Part shown: piece by piece, positions 53,959 to 62,585 of the stretch
Position numbering within the stretch: the stretch's first letter is position 1
Layout: each line of letters opens with the position of its first letter
Assembly: GCF_002847445.1 (NCBI RefSeq)
Contig: NZ_CP025430.1
Span: forward strand, 1,302,001 to 1,366,000
Direction of reading: 5' to 3'
Origin: Paracoccus zhejiangensis
Lineage (GTDB): Bacteria; Pseudomonadota; Alphaproteobacteria; Rhodobacterales; Rhodobacteraceae
DNA length: 64,000 bases
Notes under the pieces: generated by a model
What the model was told of the DNA's origin: nothing
Seen by the model: the letters and a program-made list of their open reading frames with translations, nothing else
Databases searched by the model: none
Program-made: the position numbers and the translations under genes

Positions 53959-54119
53959 AGGATGCTCCCTAATTGTACGATTTTGTCCCGCAGCTTCACA
54001 TACGGGTTATTAACCACGGTAACGCAGTGATCTGGATTGGCAATCGGTAACAATACCTATCACGAATTTTCCTTGCCCGTCAGGCCATTGTACCCCGTAT
54101 CTTGCGCAAATTCCGATTC

Positions 54120-54149
54120 GCGCCACCAGACCTCGCGCCACCAGACCTC
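54120..54149. repeat. Perfect 15-base tandem duplication
   Basis: GCGCCACCAGACCTC occurs twice without a gap (54120-54134 and 54135-54149), in the 202-base gap between the TAXI gene and the class III aminotransferase. No coding capacity. The rest of this gap holds only an AT-rich leader for the TAXI gene, with a TACAAT -10 candidate about 27 bases before its ATG. Confidence 0.8.
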
Positions 54150-54160
54150 GCGGGGCGCGG

Positions 54161-55483
54161 TCAGGGCAGCACTGCATCGATGGCGCGACCCAGCCGCTCG
54201 ACCAGCTGATCCATCTCGGCCTCGGAGATGATGAAGGGCGGCGCCAGCAGCACATGGTCGCCCTGCCGCCCGTCGATGGTCCCGGACATGGGATAGCAGA
54301 TCAGCCCCTCGGCAAAGGCGGCCTTCTTGATCTTGCCGGCGATCCCCAGCGCGGGATCGAACGGGGCTTTCGTCGCCCGGTCCTGGACCAGCTCGATGCC
54401 GCGAAAGAGGCCCCGCCCCCGGATATCGCCCACATGGGCGTGCTGGCCAAAGCGCGCCTCCAGCTTCTGTTGCAGCGCCTCGCCCTTCTGCCGCACCTGT
54501 GGCAACAGCCCGCGATCCAGAATGGCGCGGACCACGGCCAGCCCGGCGGCGGTGGCGACCGGGTGGCCGATATAGGTATGGCCGTGCTGGAAGAAGCCGC
54601 TGCCCTTGGCGATGGTGTCATAGATGGCCGAGGTGCAGAGCATCGCACCGATCGGCTGGTAGCCCGCCCCCAGCCCCTTGGCGATGCAGAGGATATCCGG
54701 CTCCACCCCGTCCTGCTCGCAGGCGAACAGCGTGCCAGTGCGGCCCATGCCGCACATCACCTCGTCGAGGATCAAGAGGATGCCGTACTCGTCGCAGATC
54801 TCGCGGATGCGGCGGAAATAGCCCGGCACCGGCGGCAGCGCCCCTGCGGTCGCGCCCACCACCGGCTCGGCCATGAAGGCCATGACGGTCTCGGGACCAA
54901 GCCGCTCGATCTCGTCCTTCAGCGCATTGGCGGCGCGCAACCCGTACTCCTCGGGACTCTCGGCCTCGGCCCGGTCGCGATAGTCGTAACAGGGCGCGAT
55001 ATGGCTCATGTCCAGCAGCAGCGGCCCGAATTGCTGGCGCCGCCATTCATTGCCACCCGCCGACAGGGCGCCGATGGTATTGCCGTGATAGCTTTGCTTG
55101 CGCGCGATCAGCCGCGAGCGCTGCAGCTCGCCCTTCTCGACCCAGTATTGCCGCGCCAGCTTGATCGCCGCCTCGGTCGCCTCGGACCCGCCCGAGACGA
55201 AATAGACCCGGTCCAGATCGCCCGGCGCATGGTCGATCAGCAGATCGGCCAGCGCCTCTGCCGGTTCGCTGGTCAGGAAGCCGGTATGGGCAAAGGCCAG
55301 CTTGTCCAGCTGATCCTTGATCGCCTGCGTGATCTCGGGATCGCCATGGCCAAGGCAACTGACGGCCGCCCCGCCCGAACCGTCGAGATAGCGTTTGCCC
55401 TCGGCATCGATCAGCCAGACGCCCTCGCCGCCGACGGCAACCGGGGGCTGGGACTTGGAATGGCGCGGAAAGACATGAGACAT
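54161..55483 (-). CDS. Class III (omega) aminotransferase
   Basis: 440 residues, fold type I PLP enzyme of class III. Seen: GVWLIDAEGKRYLDGSGGAAVSCLGHGDPEI, YFVSGGSEATEAAIKLARQYWVEKGE, FMAEPVVGATAGALPPVPGYF, LILDEVMCGMGRTGTLFACEQ with the PLP Asp, and the PLP lysine in CIAKGLGAGYQPIGAM; HTYIGHPVATAAGLAV follows. Such enzymes move amino groups from omega-amino acids, diamines or amines to keto acids. The specific substrate is unknown; the neighbouring TAXI transporter may supply it. Confidence 0.93.
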   Translation of the reverse strand: MSHVFPRHSKSQPPVAVGGEGVWLIDAEGKRYLDGSGGAAVSCLGHGDPEITQAIKDQLDKLAFAHTGFLTSEPAEALADLLIDHAPGDLDRVYFVSGGSEATEAAIKLARQYWVEKGELQRSRLIARKQSYHGNTIGALSAGGNEWRRQQFGPLLLDMSHIAPCYDYRDRAEAESPEEYGLRAANALKDEIERLGPETVMAFMAEPVVGATAGALPPVPGYFRRIREICDEYGILLILDEVMCGMGRTGTLFACEQDGVEPDILCIAKGLGAGYQPIGAMLCTSAIYDTIAKGSGFFQHGHTYIGHPVATAAGLAVVRAILDRGLLPQVRQKGEALQQKLEARFGQHAHVGDIRGRGLFRGIELVQDRATKAPFDPALGIAGKIKKAAFAEGLICYPMSGTIDGRQGDHVLLAPPFIISEAEMDQLVERLGRAIDAVLP

Positions 55484-55522
55484 GGCCGGATCCTGCTGCT
55501 AGGCTTGTCCAAAAAGGATGCA

Positions 55523-56071
55523 ATGATGGTTAAGGAATTCCAACCCCTTGGCGACAATGACTGGCCGGAATCGGTGGCCGACCTGAAGGGCGGCTTTGCC
55601 ACCCGGCTGAACGTCTACCGCACCATGGCCCATCACCCGGCGCTGCTGGCGTCTTGGGCGCCGCTGCGCCAGCATGTGGTGCTGGACCGGGCGCTGACGG
55701 ACCAGCAAAGCGAGGTGGTGATCCTGCGCACCGGGCATAACCTGCAGGCACCCTACGAATGGGCGCATCACGTCAGCCGTGGCCGCGCCGTGGGCATGGA
55801 GGACGCGCGCATCGCCGCGCTGACCGGCCCGCTCGAGGGGATCGGCGACGGCGACCGCATCCTTGCCCGGGCGGTGGACGAGTTGATGGAAAACGCGCGG
55901 CTTCTGCCCTCGACCCGTGCCGACCTGCTGGCGGCGGTGGGCAGTGAGGGCATGTTCGACCTGATGGCGACGGTCGGGTTTTACTCGGTGCTGGGCTTCA
56001 TCGTGAACAGCTGTGAGACGCCGGTGGATGACGATGTAGCGGCGGAACTGGCCCGCCGCCCTGCCCCCTAA
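55523..56071 (+). CDS. Carboxymuconolactone decarboxylase (AhpD-like) family protein
   Basis: 182 residues from ATG 55523, preceded by AAGGA. The core is an AhpD-like helical fold: LNVYRTMAHHPALLASWAPLRQHV, QQSEVVILRTGHNLQAPYEWAHHVSRGRAVGMEDARIAALTG (in part) and GFYSVLGFIVNSCETPVDDD. The usual AhpD C-x-x-C pair is not present; Glu and His in YEWAHH are typical of the non-redox branch. It is divergent from the aminotransferase across 39 bases. Function unknown, possibly a lactone or isomerase-type reaction. Confidence 0.85.
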   Translation: MMVKEFQPLGDNDWPESVADLKGGFATRLNVYRTMAHHPALLASWAPLRQHVVLDRALTDQQSEVVILRTGHNLQAPYEWAHHVSRGRAVGMEDARIAALTGPLEGIGDGDRILARAVDELMENARLLPSTRADLLAAVGSEGMFDLMATVGFYSVLGFIVNSCETPVDDDVAAELARRPAP

Positions 56072-56728
56072 TTACTTCCCCAGCACCTGCTTCATGAAGC
56101 CAAGCGAGGCCGACAGCCCGTCGGGCGCGATGCCGTGGCCGGTGCCCTTCATCACATGGGCATAGACCTCGAAGCCGGCGGCGTTCAGCGCCTCGCCGGC
56201 CAGACCCATATCGGCGAAGGGAACCATCGGGTCCTGATCGCCATGCATCAACAGGACCGGCGGCTTTGCCTTGGCCTCGGCGGCCAGCAGCTCCGGCTGC
56301 AACAGCCGCCCGGAACAGCCGATGATCCCGGCCACCGCCTCATCGCGGCGCGGCAGGACGTGCAGGGCCATCATCGTGCCCTGCGAGAAGCCGAAGATGA
56401 CCATGCGGTCGGCACCCAGCCCCTCGTCCTTCAGCACCTTGTCGAGGAAGGCGTTCAGATCGGCGATCGACAGCGCCATCGAGGATTTCGCCTGCGCCTC
56501 GCTGGACCCGTCGAGCCAGGGGATCGGAAACCACTGGTAGCCCATCGGGTTGTTCAGGCAGGGCTCGGGCGCGTTCGGGGCATAGTAGGCGGTGCCGGGC
56601 AGATGCGGGGCCAGCGGGTCGGCCAGACCCAGAAGGTCCGCCCCGTCTGCGCCATAGCCATGCAGGAAAACCACCACCGCATCGGCCTTTTGCGGCCCGC
56701 GCCGCTGCGATTTCAACTCTCGAACCAT
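56072..56728 (-). CDS. Phospholipase/carboxylesterase family alpha/beta hydrolase
   Basis: 218 residues from ATG 56728. Carboxylesterase-2 fold: VVVFLHGYGADGADLLGLADPLAPHLP (oxyanion loop), nucleophile Ser in IFGFSQGTMMALHV, acid in LMHGDQDPMVPF and His in MKGTGHGIAPDGL, the standard triad order. These enzymes hydrolyse short-chain esters or lysophospholipids. It is tail-to-tail with the AhpD-like gene, with adjacent stop codons. A longer frame to 56941 overlaps the glycosylase gene and lacks support. Confidence 0.9.
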   Translation of the reverse strand: MVRELKSQRRGPQKADAVVVFLHGYGADGADLLGLADPLAPHLPGTAYYAPNAPEPCLNNPMGYQWFPIPWLDGSSEAQAKSSMALSIADLNAFLDKVLKDEGLGADRMVIFGFSQGTMMALHVLPRRDEAVAGIIGCSGRLLQPELLAAEAKAKPPVLLMHGDQDPMVPFADMGLAGEALNAAGFEVYAHVMKGTGHGIAPDGLSASLGFMKQVLGK

Positions 56729-56744
56729 GCTGTCCCCCGGGTGT

Positions 56745-57368
56745 CTAGCGGACGCCCTCGCGCCCTTTTGCCAACCGGTAATAGGCCCAGAGCCCGCGCG
56801 CCGCAACCGATCGCCAGGGCCGCCACGGCTCGGCCAGTTGCACCAGCGCGGCGGGCGCGGGGCGTTCCGGCAGGTCATACAAGACCTTCGCCGCCTCCTG
56901 CAGCGCCAGATCACCGGCGGCAAAGGCATCGGCGCGGCCAAGGGCGAATTTCAGGTAGATCTCGGCGGTCCATTGGCCGATGCCGGGAAGCGCGACCAGC
57001 GTCGCGATCACCTCGTCATCCGGCAGCGCGCGCAAGGCCGGCCAGTCGATCCCGGCCCCGGCAATGCCGCGCAGATAGCGGATCTTCGGCCGCGACAGAC
57101 CGGCGCCCTGCAAGGCCGCGTCGTCGGCTGCGGCAATCGCCTCGGCCGAGGTCAAACCGGCCTCGGTCATCCGCCCGGCAATGGCGGCGGCGGCATGGGT
57201 GGAGATCTGCTGTCCGACAACAGCGTCGACAATCGCTGAAAACCCGTCGGCGCGGCGGCGCAGCGGCAATGGCCCCAGCTCCGGCAGCACCCGCGCCCAG
57301 ACCGGGCAGACCTGCGCCAGATAGGCCGATCCCTCGGCCAAGTCCTCGGCACTCTCGATCAGCCTCAT
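56745..57368 (-). CDS. DNA-3-methyladenine glycosylase II (AlkA-type HhH-GPD)
   Basis: 207 residues. HhH-GPD fold: IVDAVVGQQISTHAAAAIAGRM (48-66), SRPKIRYLRGIA, the helix-hairpin-helix LPGIGQWTAEIYLKFALGR with the catalytic Asp153 in AFAAGDLALQ. It excises alkylated purines from DNA. It lacks the N-terminal TBP-like domain of E. coli AlkA and so belongs to the short form. The ATG at 57368 overlaps the stop of the preceding gene (ATGA). Confidence 0.9.
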   Translation of the reverse strand: MRLIESAEDLAEGSAYLAQVCPVWARVLPELGPLPLRRRADGFSAIVDAVVGQQISTHAAAAIAGRMTEAGLTSAEAIAAADDAALQGAGLSRPKIRYLRGIAGAGIDWPALRALPDDEVIATLVALPGIGQWTAEIYLKFALGRADAFAAGDLALQEAAKVLYDLPERPAPAALVQLAEPWRPWRSVAARGLWAYYRLAKGREGVR

Positions 57369-57688
57369 TCCATCTCGGCAAAGCGCCCGGCGCGCCCGCC
57401 CTTGCGGCGCGGCGTGGTGCGGGCGGCGGTTGCGCCCTCGACCAGCACCTTGACCATCGGATGCCCCGCCTCGCCCGCCGCCTGTGCCTTGGGCGCATGG
57501 GTTTCGAGCAACAGGCGCGCGGCATCCGCGGCATCGACGCCCTCGGGCAGCGACAGCGCCCAATCGACGAAGATCGACCGGCATTCCTCGGGGGTGATGC
57601 CCTCGATGCGGAAGCTTTCGAAGATCAGCCGCTTGGGGTCGGCAAGCTCAAGGGTGAGAGGGGTGGGGCTCAAAGGTTCAGAAGTCAT
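57365..57688 (-). CDS. Hypothetical protein, about 107 residues
   Basis: Read from ATG 57688 (MTSEPLSPTP); an ATG at 57700 in the same frame is also possible. The sequence is soluble and mixed: LTLELADPKRLIFESFRIEG, PEECRSIFVDWALSLPEG, DAARLLLETHAP, and a basic C-terminus (TTPRRKGGRAGRF). No family is recognised. It overlaps both neighbours (GntR regulator stop by 11 bases, glycosylase start by four), so it is probably a real gene translated with them. Confidence 0.65.
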   Translation of the reverse strand: MTSEPLSPTPLTLELADPKRLIFESFRIEGITPEECRSIFVDWALSLPEGVDAADAARLLLETHAPKAQAAGEAGHPMVKVLVEGATAARTTPRRKGGRAGRFAEME

Positions 57689-58304
57689 CGGAAGCCGCAT
57701 CCAATTTCAGCCGGGTTTCCCAGGCCATCGAGATATGGTTGCGCAGCGCCTTGTCCGCCGCCTGCGCATCGCCCGCGCCGATCGCGTCGACAATCGCCTG
57801 ATGCTCGTCCAGCGCCACCGAGCCGCGCCCTTCGGCGGCCAGCGAGGTGCGCGCCATCAAGGCCATGCTGCGATGAACCAGGTCCAGCTGCTGCACGAGA
57901 TAGCGGTTATGCGAGGCCAGATGGATCTGGTGATGAAAGCGCCGGTTCGTGCGGGCCAGCACGCGGGGGTTGTCGAGGCTTTTGCGATCCTCTGCGACCA
58001 TCTGGCTCATCACCCGCACCTCTTCGGGTGTGGCATGACGGGCGGCAAGCCGTGCCGCCAGTGCCTCCAGCTCGGCGCGCACGGTGTAAAGTTCGGCCAA
58101 CTGGTTGTGATCCAGCGTCGAGACGATCAGGCTGCGCCCGTCGCGGGTCAGCATGGCCTGCGTTTCCAGCCGTTGCAGCGCCTCGCGGACGGGCGTGCGC
58201 GAGACGCCGAAGCGTTCGGCCAGTTCGGATTCGACCAGCCTGTCGCCGGGCTGGTAGACGCCGGCATCGATCGCCGACAGGATCATGGAATAAGCGTCCT
58301 TCAT
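57678..58304 (-). CDS. GntR family transcriptional regulator (FadR/FCD subfamily)
   Basis: 208 residues from ATG 58304; a TTG start 12 codons upstream is less likely. GntR winged helix about 4-70 (AIDAGVYQPGDRLVESELAERFGVSRTPVREALQRLE, in part) and an FCD effector domain about 80-205 with the metal-binding His pattern (RTNRRFHHQIHLASHNRYLV, and HQAIVDAIGAGDAQAADKALRNHI). It probably senses an organic acid. Divergent from the HAD nucleotidase by 65 bases. Confidence 0.9.
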   Translation of the reverse strand: MKDAYSMILSAIDAGVYQPGDRLVESELAERFGVSRTPVREALQRLETQAMLTRDGRSLIVSTLDHNQLAELYTVRAELEALAARLAARHATPEEVRVMSQMVAEDRKSLDNPRVLARTNRRFHHQIHLASHNRYLVQQLDLVHRSMALMARTSLAAEGRGSVALDEHQAIVDAIGAGDAQAADKALRNHISMAWETRLKLDAASDDF

Positions 58305-58369
58305 GCCCGGCACGTTCTGCCGCACCGGGCGCAATTGCAAGCACCCATCGCAGCCGCTATGCCAAGGCC

Positions 58370-59032
58370 ATGGATTTCAAGGATGTCAGCGTCTGGATCT
58401 TCGATCTGGACAACACGCTTTACGACCCCTCGGCGGCGCTCTTCGCTCAGATCGAGCGGCGGATGACCGATTACGTCGTCCGGCAGCTGGGGGTCACAGC
58501 CGATCAGGCCGCGCGGCTGCGCGATGATTACTGGCGCCATCACGGTACCACGCTGGCCGGACTGATGGCCGAGCACGGGATCGAGCCGGGGCCCTATCTC
58601 GCCGATGTGCATGACATCGACATGTCGGTGCTCACGCCCGATCCGGCGCTGGCTGCGGCGATCCGCGCCCTGCCCGGCCGCAAGATCATCCACACCAATG
58701 CCGACAGCGCCTATGCAAACCGGGTGCTGGACCGGCGCGGGCTGAATATCTTCGACGCGATCTGGGGGGTCGAGGAGGTGGATTTCCACCCCAAGCCCGA
58801 TGCCCGCGCCTATGCCCGGGTGATCGAGGCCGAGGCCATCGACCCGGCCCGCGCCGCTTTCTTCGAGGATGATCCGCGCAACCTGATCGTGCCGCATGAC
58901 CTGGGAATGCGCACCGTGCTGGTCGGCATCGGCCGCCACGGGCCGGACGAGTTGACCACCGATCACGAACACGGGCCGCATGTGCAGCATCGCACCGATG
59001 ATCTGGCGGCATTTCTGAGGGGGCTGGCATGA
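58370..59032 (+). CDS. Pyrimidine 5'-nucleotidase, HAD family
   Basis: 220 residues from ATG 58370, with CCAAGG just upstream. HAD motif I is WIFDLDNTLYDPSAALF; motif II Thr in KIIHTNADSAYA; motif III Lys in VDFHPKPDARAY; motif IV FFEDDPRNLIVPHDLGM. Size and YDPS layout match the SDT1/YjjG-like pyrimidine 5'-nucleotidases, which dephosphorylate UMP/CMP. The stop overlaps the start of the UbiH-like gene (ATGA). Confidence 0.92.
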   Translation: MDFKDVSVWIFDLDNTLYDPSAALFAQIERRMTDYVVRQLGVTADQAARLRDDYWRHHGTTLAGLMAEHGIEPGPYLADVHDIDMSVLTPDPALAAAIRALPGRKIIHTNADSAYANRVLDRRGLNIFDAIWGVEEVDFHPKPDARAYARVIEAEAIDPARAAFFEDDPRNLIVPHDLGMRTVLVGIGRHGPDELTTDHEHGPHVQHRTDDLAAFLRGLA

Positions 59033-60222
59033 ATAGCGGCGATCCGATCGACATCCTGATCTCGGGTGGCGGTCCCGCCGGGCTGATCGCGGCGGCGGCG
59101 TTCGGGGCACAGGGGCATCGGGTGCTCTGCGTCGATCCGGCCCCGCCGGTGACAGACGAGGCCGGGGCCGGCGCCGACCTGCGCAGCACCGCCTTCCTGC
59201 GCCCCTCGGTGGCCTTTCTGGACCGCATCGGCCTCTGGCCGCGCCTTGCCCCCCATGCCGCGCCCTTGGAGGTCATGCGCATCGTCGATGCCGGCGGGGC
59301 CGAGCCCAAGGCGCGGCTGGTCCGCGATTTCGATGCCGGCGATCTGGGCGACGGTCCCTTTGGCTGGAACCTGCCCAACTGGCTGATCCGGCGCGAGGTG
59401 ATGGCGCAGCTGGCCGAATTGCCGAACGTGGAATTCCGCGCCGGCACGGGCACCGCCGGGCTGATCGCCCGCGACGATGCCGCCTTCGTCACCCTGACCG
59501 ATGGCAGCCGATTGCGCGCCCGGCTGGTGGTCGCGGCAGATGGCAGGAACAGCCCGGTGCGGCAGGCGCTTGGCATCGGCGTCAGGACCTATCGCTATGG
59601 CCAGAAGGCGCTGGCCTTTGCCGTCACCCATGAATTTCCGCACCGAAACGTCTCGACCGAGGTGCATCGCAGCGGCGGTCCCTTCACGCTGGTTCCCCTG
59701 CCCGACCGCGATGGCAAACCCTGCTCGGCCGTGGTCTGGATGGAGCGCGGGCCCGAGATCGCCCGGCTGCAGGCCCTGCCCCTGCCCGAGTTTACCGAGG
59801 CGCTGAACGACCGGTCGGCGGGTATCCTTGGCAAGTTGACGCTGGTGACGCGGCTGACGACATGGCCGATCATCAGCCAGATCGCCGACCGCTTCAGCGC
59901 GCCGCGCGTGGCGCTGATCGCCGAGGCCGCACATGTGGTGCCGCCGATCGGCGCGCAGGGGCTGAACATGAGCCTCGCCGATCTGGCCGCGCTGGTCGAT
60001 CTCAGCGCCGATGATCCCGGCAATGCCACGGCGCTGGCCGGTTATGGCCGCGCGCGCCGCGCGGAGGCGCAGGCGCGGCTGACCGGCATCGATGCGCTGA
60101 ACCGGATCAGCATGGCCGAGGCCCGGCCATTGCGCGATCTGCGGGCCGCGGGCCTCGGCGCGCTGCACGCGATCAGCCCGCTGCGCCGGCTGTTGATGCG
60201 TGCTGGCATGGGCGGGGACTGA
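59029..60222 (+). CDS. UbiH/UbiF-family FAD-dependent hydroxylase
   Basis: 397 residues. FAD-dependent aromatic hydroxylase fold: ISGGGPAGLIAAAAFGAQGHRVLCVD (dinucleotide-binding), VVAADGRNSPVRQALGI (DG motif), and FSAPRVALIAEAAHVVPPIGAQGLNMSLADLAALVDL (in part), where the usual G-D of the FAD motif reads A-E. Family members hydroxylate ubiquinone intermediates; the specific ring position is not assigned. The A-E change at the FAD motif is unusual. Confidence 0.88.
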   Translation: MNSGDPIDILISGGGPAGLIAAAAFGAQGHRVLCVDPAPPVTDEAGAGADLRSTAFLRPSVAFLDRIGLWPRLAPHAAPLEVMRIVDAGGAEPKARLVRDFDAGDLGDGPFGWNLPNWLIRREVMAQLAELPNVEFRAGTGTAGLIARDDAAFVTLTDGSRLRARLVVAADGRNSPVRQALGIGVRTYRYGQKALAFAVTHEFPHRNVSTEVHRSGGPFTLVPLPDRDGKPCSAVVWMERGPEIARLQALPLPEFTEALNDRSAGILGKLTLVTRLTTWPIISQIADRFSAPRVALIAEAAHVVPPIGAQGLNMSLADLAALVDLSADDPGNATALAGYGRARRAEAQARLTGIDALNRISMAEARPLRDLRAAGLGALHAISPLRRLLMRAGMGGD

Positions 60223-60311
60223 CCCCCGCCAGCCTGCCCCAGACGCTGCGACCGATGCGCGCAGGGGCTGCTCTCGTCTCCTCTTGTGCACCCTAGGGGT
60301 GTAAGTTGACG

Positions 60312-60337
60312 CAGCGGCAAGATTTCCCTCGCCGCTG
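60312..60337 (+). promoter_or_regulatory. Leader hairpin before the barrel-like protein gene
   Basis: CAGCGGC (60312-60318) pairs perfectly with GCCGCTG (60331-60337) around a 12-base loop, 19 bases before the ATG at 60357. A smaller inverted repeat, CACCC-TAG-GGGTG, lies at about 60289-60301. Confidence 0.45.
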
Positions 60338-60356
60338 TGTTTGAGAGATCGAAACG

Positions 60357-61154
60357 ATGTCCACATGCATCCATCTATCCCGGCTTGCGGGTCTTGCCCT
60401 GCTGGCCGCCCCGGCGGCCTTCGCGCAGGATGTCAGCGACCTGGCCAAGGACCTGAGCAACCCGGTCGCCTCGCTGATCAGCGTTCCCTATCAGCTGAAC
60501 TATGATTCCGGGATCGGGCCGGACGGGAATGGCACGCGCACCACGATGAACGTCCAGCCGGTCGTGCCGATTTCACTGGGCGAGGACTGGAACCTGATCT
60601 CGCGGACGATCATCCCCTTCGTCCATGTCAGCGACATCGTCCCGGGCGAGTCGCGCTCGGGCATGGGCGATTTAGTGCAGAGCTTTTTCTTCTCGCCGAA
60701 AGCACCGACCGAGGGCGGGCTGATCTGGGGCGCTGGTCCGGTCTTCCTGCTGCCGACCGCGACGGATGACCTGGGCGCCGACCAGTTTGCCGCCGGCGTG
60801 ACCGGGGTGGTGCTGAAGCAAAGCGGACCCTGGTCCTACGGCGCGCTGGCCAATCACCTCTGGGATGTCGGCGGCGGCTCGGACGCGACCGATATCAGCG
60901 CGACCTTCTTCCAGCCCTTCGTCAGCTATTCGACCCCGGATGCGATGACCATCTCGTTCAATGCCGAGGCCACCTATGACTGGGTCCAGAACGAGGGTTC
61001 GCTGCCCTTGAACCTTGTTGCCACCAAGGTGGTGAAGGTGGGGCCGAACCTGCTGAGCGTCGGCGGCGGCATCCGCTATTGGGCGGACGCGCCGGAGAAC
61101 GGCCCCGATGGCTGGGGTGCCCGCGCCGTGGTGACCTTCCTCTTCCCGCGCTGA
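60357..61154 (+). CDS. Secreted/outer-membrane beta-barrel-like protein, unknown function
   Basis: 265 residues. Signal peptide about 1-23 (LAGLALLAAPAAFAQ). The mature part alternates hydrophobic and polar residues in short strands (NLISRTIIPFVHV, GLIWGAGPVFLLP, SYGALANHLWDVGG, TISFNAEATYDWVQN) and ends in an aromatic-terminal strand (AVVTFLFPR), all suggesting an outer-membrane beta-barrel. The pattern resembles the MetA-pathway/phenol-degradation transporter-like proteins, but the match is weak and no substrate is implied. Stands alone between a UbiH-like gene and a convergent NADH dehydrogenase. Confidence 0.75.
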   Translation: MSTCIHLSRLAGLALLAAPAAFAQDVSDLAKDLSNPVASLISVPYQLNYDSGIGPDGNGTRTTMNVQPVVPISLGEDWNLISRTIIPFVHVSDIVPGESRSGMGDLVQSFFFSPKAPTEGGLIWGAGPVFLLPTATDDLGADQFAAGVTGVVLKQSGPWSYGALANHLWDVGGGSDATDISATFFQPFVSYSTPDAMTISFNAEATYDWVQNEGSLPLNLVATKVVKVGPNLLSVGGGIRYWADAPENGPDGWGARAVVTFLFPR

Positions 61155-61163
61155 GGCGGGGTT

Positions 61164-62438
61164 CTATCGGACCCGGGGCTTTTCGCCCTGGGTGATCAGC
61201 CGGGCAGAGTTCTGCCCGGTCATGAAGCTCCACACCCAGCTCAGCGCCACCGCCAACCGCGAGCGGGTGCCGATCAGGAAGTAGATATGGGCGATGCCCC
61301 AGGCCCACCAGGCCGGCCAGCCCCGCATCCTGAGCTTGCCATACTCGATCACCGCCGCGTTGCGCCCGATGGTGGCGAGGTTCCCCATCGAGCGGAAGCG
61401 GAACGGCCCCGGCAGCTTGCGGCCGGTCAGCCGGGCGCGGATCACCCTTGCAGCATAATTGCCCTGCTGCTTGGCCGCCGGTGCCACGCCCGGCACCATC
61501 TGTCCCTCGCATTCGACATGGGCGGTATCGCCCAGCACGAAGATCTCGGGCTGGTCCGGCACGGTCAGCTCGGGCGTGACCATCACCCGCCCGGCCCGGT
61601 CGGCCTCGGCACCCAGCCATTCGGCGGCGGGAGAGGCCTGCACCCCGGCGGCCCAGATGACCGTGCGGGTGGCGATGAAATCCTCGCCCAGCCTGATGCC
61701 CTCGGCGGAAATGTCGGTCACCGGCTTGCCGGTCAGCACCTCGACCCCGCCCTTTTCTTCCAGCGCCTCGGCGGCATAGGCCGACAGTTCGGGGCTGAAG
61801 GCACCGAGGATGCGCGGCCCGGCCTCGATCAGCAGGATGCGGGCATCGCGCGTGTCGATCTGGCGGAATTCCTCGGGCAACACGCGATGGGCCAGCTCGG
61901 CGATGATGCCGACCAGTTCCACCCCGGTCGGGCCGGCACCGATGACGGCGAAGGTCAGGTAGGCCGCGCGCTCGGCCGGGTCGCGGCTCATCTCGGCCCG
62001 CTCGAAGGCCAAGAGCAACCGGCGGCGGATGGTGGTGGCATCTTCCAGCGTCTTGAGACCGGGGGCGTGTTCGGCCCATTCGTCATGGCCGAAATAGGCG
62101 TGGCGCGCGCCGGTGGCGATGACCAGGATGTCGTAGGGCACCCGCCCGCCATCCTGCAGAAGCACCTGCCGCGTCTCCTTGTCGACGCCGGTCACCGTTG
62201 CCAGCAGCGTGGTCACGTCCTTCCGCCGCGCGAACAACCGCCGGATCGGCCAGGCCACGTCCGAGGTCGCCAGCAGCGTCGTCGCCACCTGGTAGAGCAG
62301 CGGCTGGAACAGGTGGTGGTTGCGCTGGTCGATCAGGGTGATCTCGCACCCCGCGCCCTTCAGCTCCTTGATCAGCTGCAGCCCGGCAAAACCCGCGCCG
62401 ATCACGACGACCCGCCGGCCTTCGGTTTCCTGCTTCAT
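61164..62438 (-). CDS. ndh: Type II NADH dehydrogenase (NAD(P)/FAD-dependent)
   Basis: 424 residues from ATG 62438, preceded by GGAGG. FAD loop VVVIGAGFAGLQLIKEL, NADH loop FAVIGAGPTGVELVGII, plus DILVIATGARHAYFG, AAGVQASPAAEWLG, FVLGDTAHVECEG, and the C-terminal membrane-associating segment WPAWWAWGIAHIYFLIGTRSRLAVALSWVWSF (in part). NDH-2 feeds electrons from NADH to quinone without proton pumping. A TTG codon two codons upstream was rejected as start. Confidence 0.93.
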   Translation of the reverse strand: MKQETEGRRVVVIGAGFAGLQLIKELKGAGCEITLIDQRNHHLFQPLLYQVATTLLATSDVAWPIRRLFARRKDVTTLLATVTGVDKETRQVLLQDGGRVPYDILVIATGARHAYFGHDEWAEHAPGLKTLEDATTIRRRLLLAFERAEMSRDPAERAAYLTFAVIGAGPTGVELVGIIAELAHRVLPEEFRQIDTRDARILLIEAGPRILGAFSPELSAYAAEALEEKGGVEVLTGKPVTDISAEGIRLGEDFIATRTVIWAAGVQASPAAEWLGAEADRAGRVMVTPELTVPDQPEIFVLGDTAHVECEGQMVPGVAPAAKQQGNYAARVIRARLTGRKLPGPFRFRSMGNLATIGRNAAVIEYGKLRMRGWPAWWAWGIAHIYFLIGTRSRLAVALSWVWSFMTGQNSARLITQGEKPRVR

Positions 62439-62532
62439 CGTCAACCTCCTGCCACTCGTTCACCCTGCACTTGGGGACGGACATTCGTCAAATGAAGGAG
62501 AACGCGGCGTCAGAACTGGTTGCCGGAATGGT

Positions 62533-62562
62533 AAACGGCCCCGCATCGCTGCGGGGCCGTTT
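62533..62562 (-). terminator. Rho-independent terminator after ctaD
   Basis: AAACGGCCCCGC (62533-62544), loop ATCGCT, GCGGGGCCGTTT (62551-62562) form a 12-base perfect stem. On the minus strand it lies 23 bases after the ctaD stop and ends with TTT; it also works as a plus-strand hairpin, so it may be bidirectional. Confidence 0.88.
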
Positions 62563-62585
62563 CCGTTTCGTCACCGATCAGGCGC

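Noticed and set aside
58305..58340. TTG start adding 12 residues to the GntR regulator
   Set aside because: The added residues do not match the family and the start lies in the promoter gap with the divergent nucleotidase.
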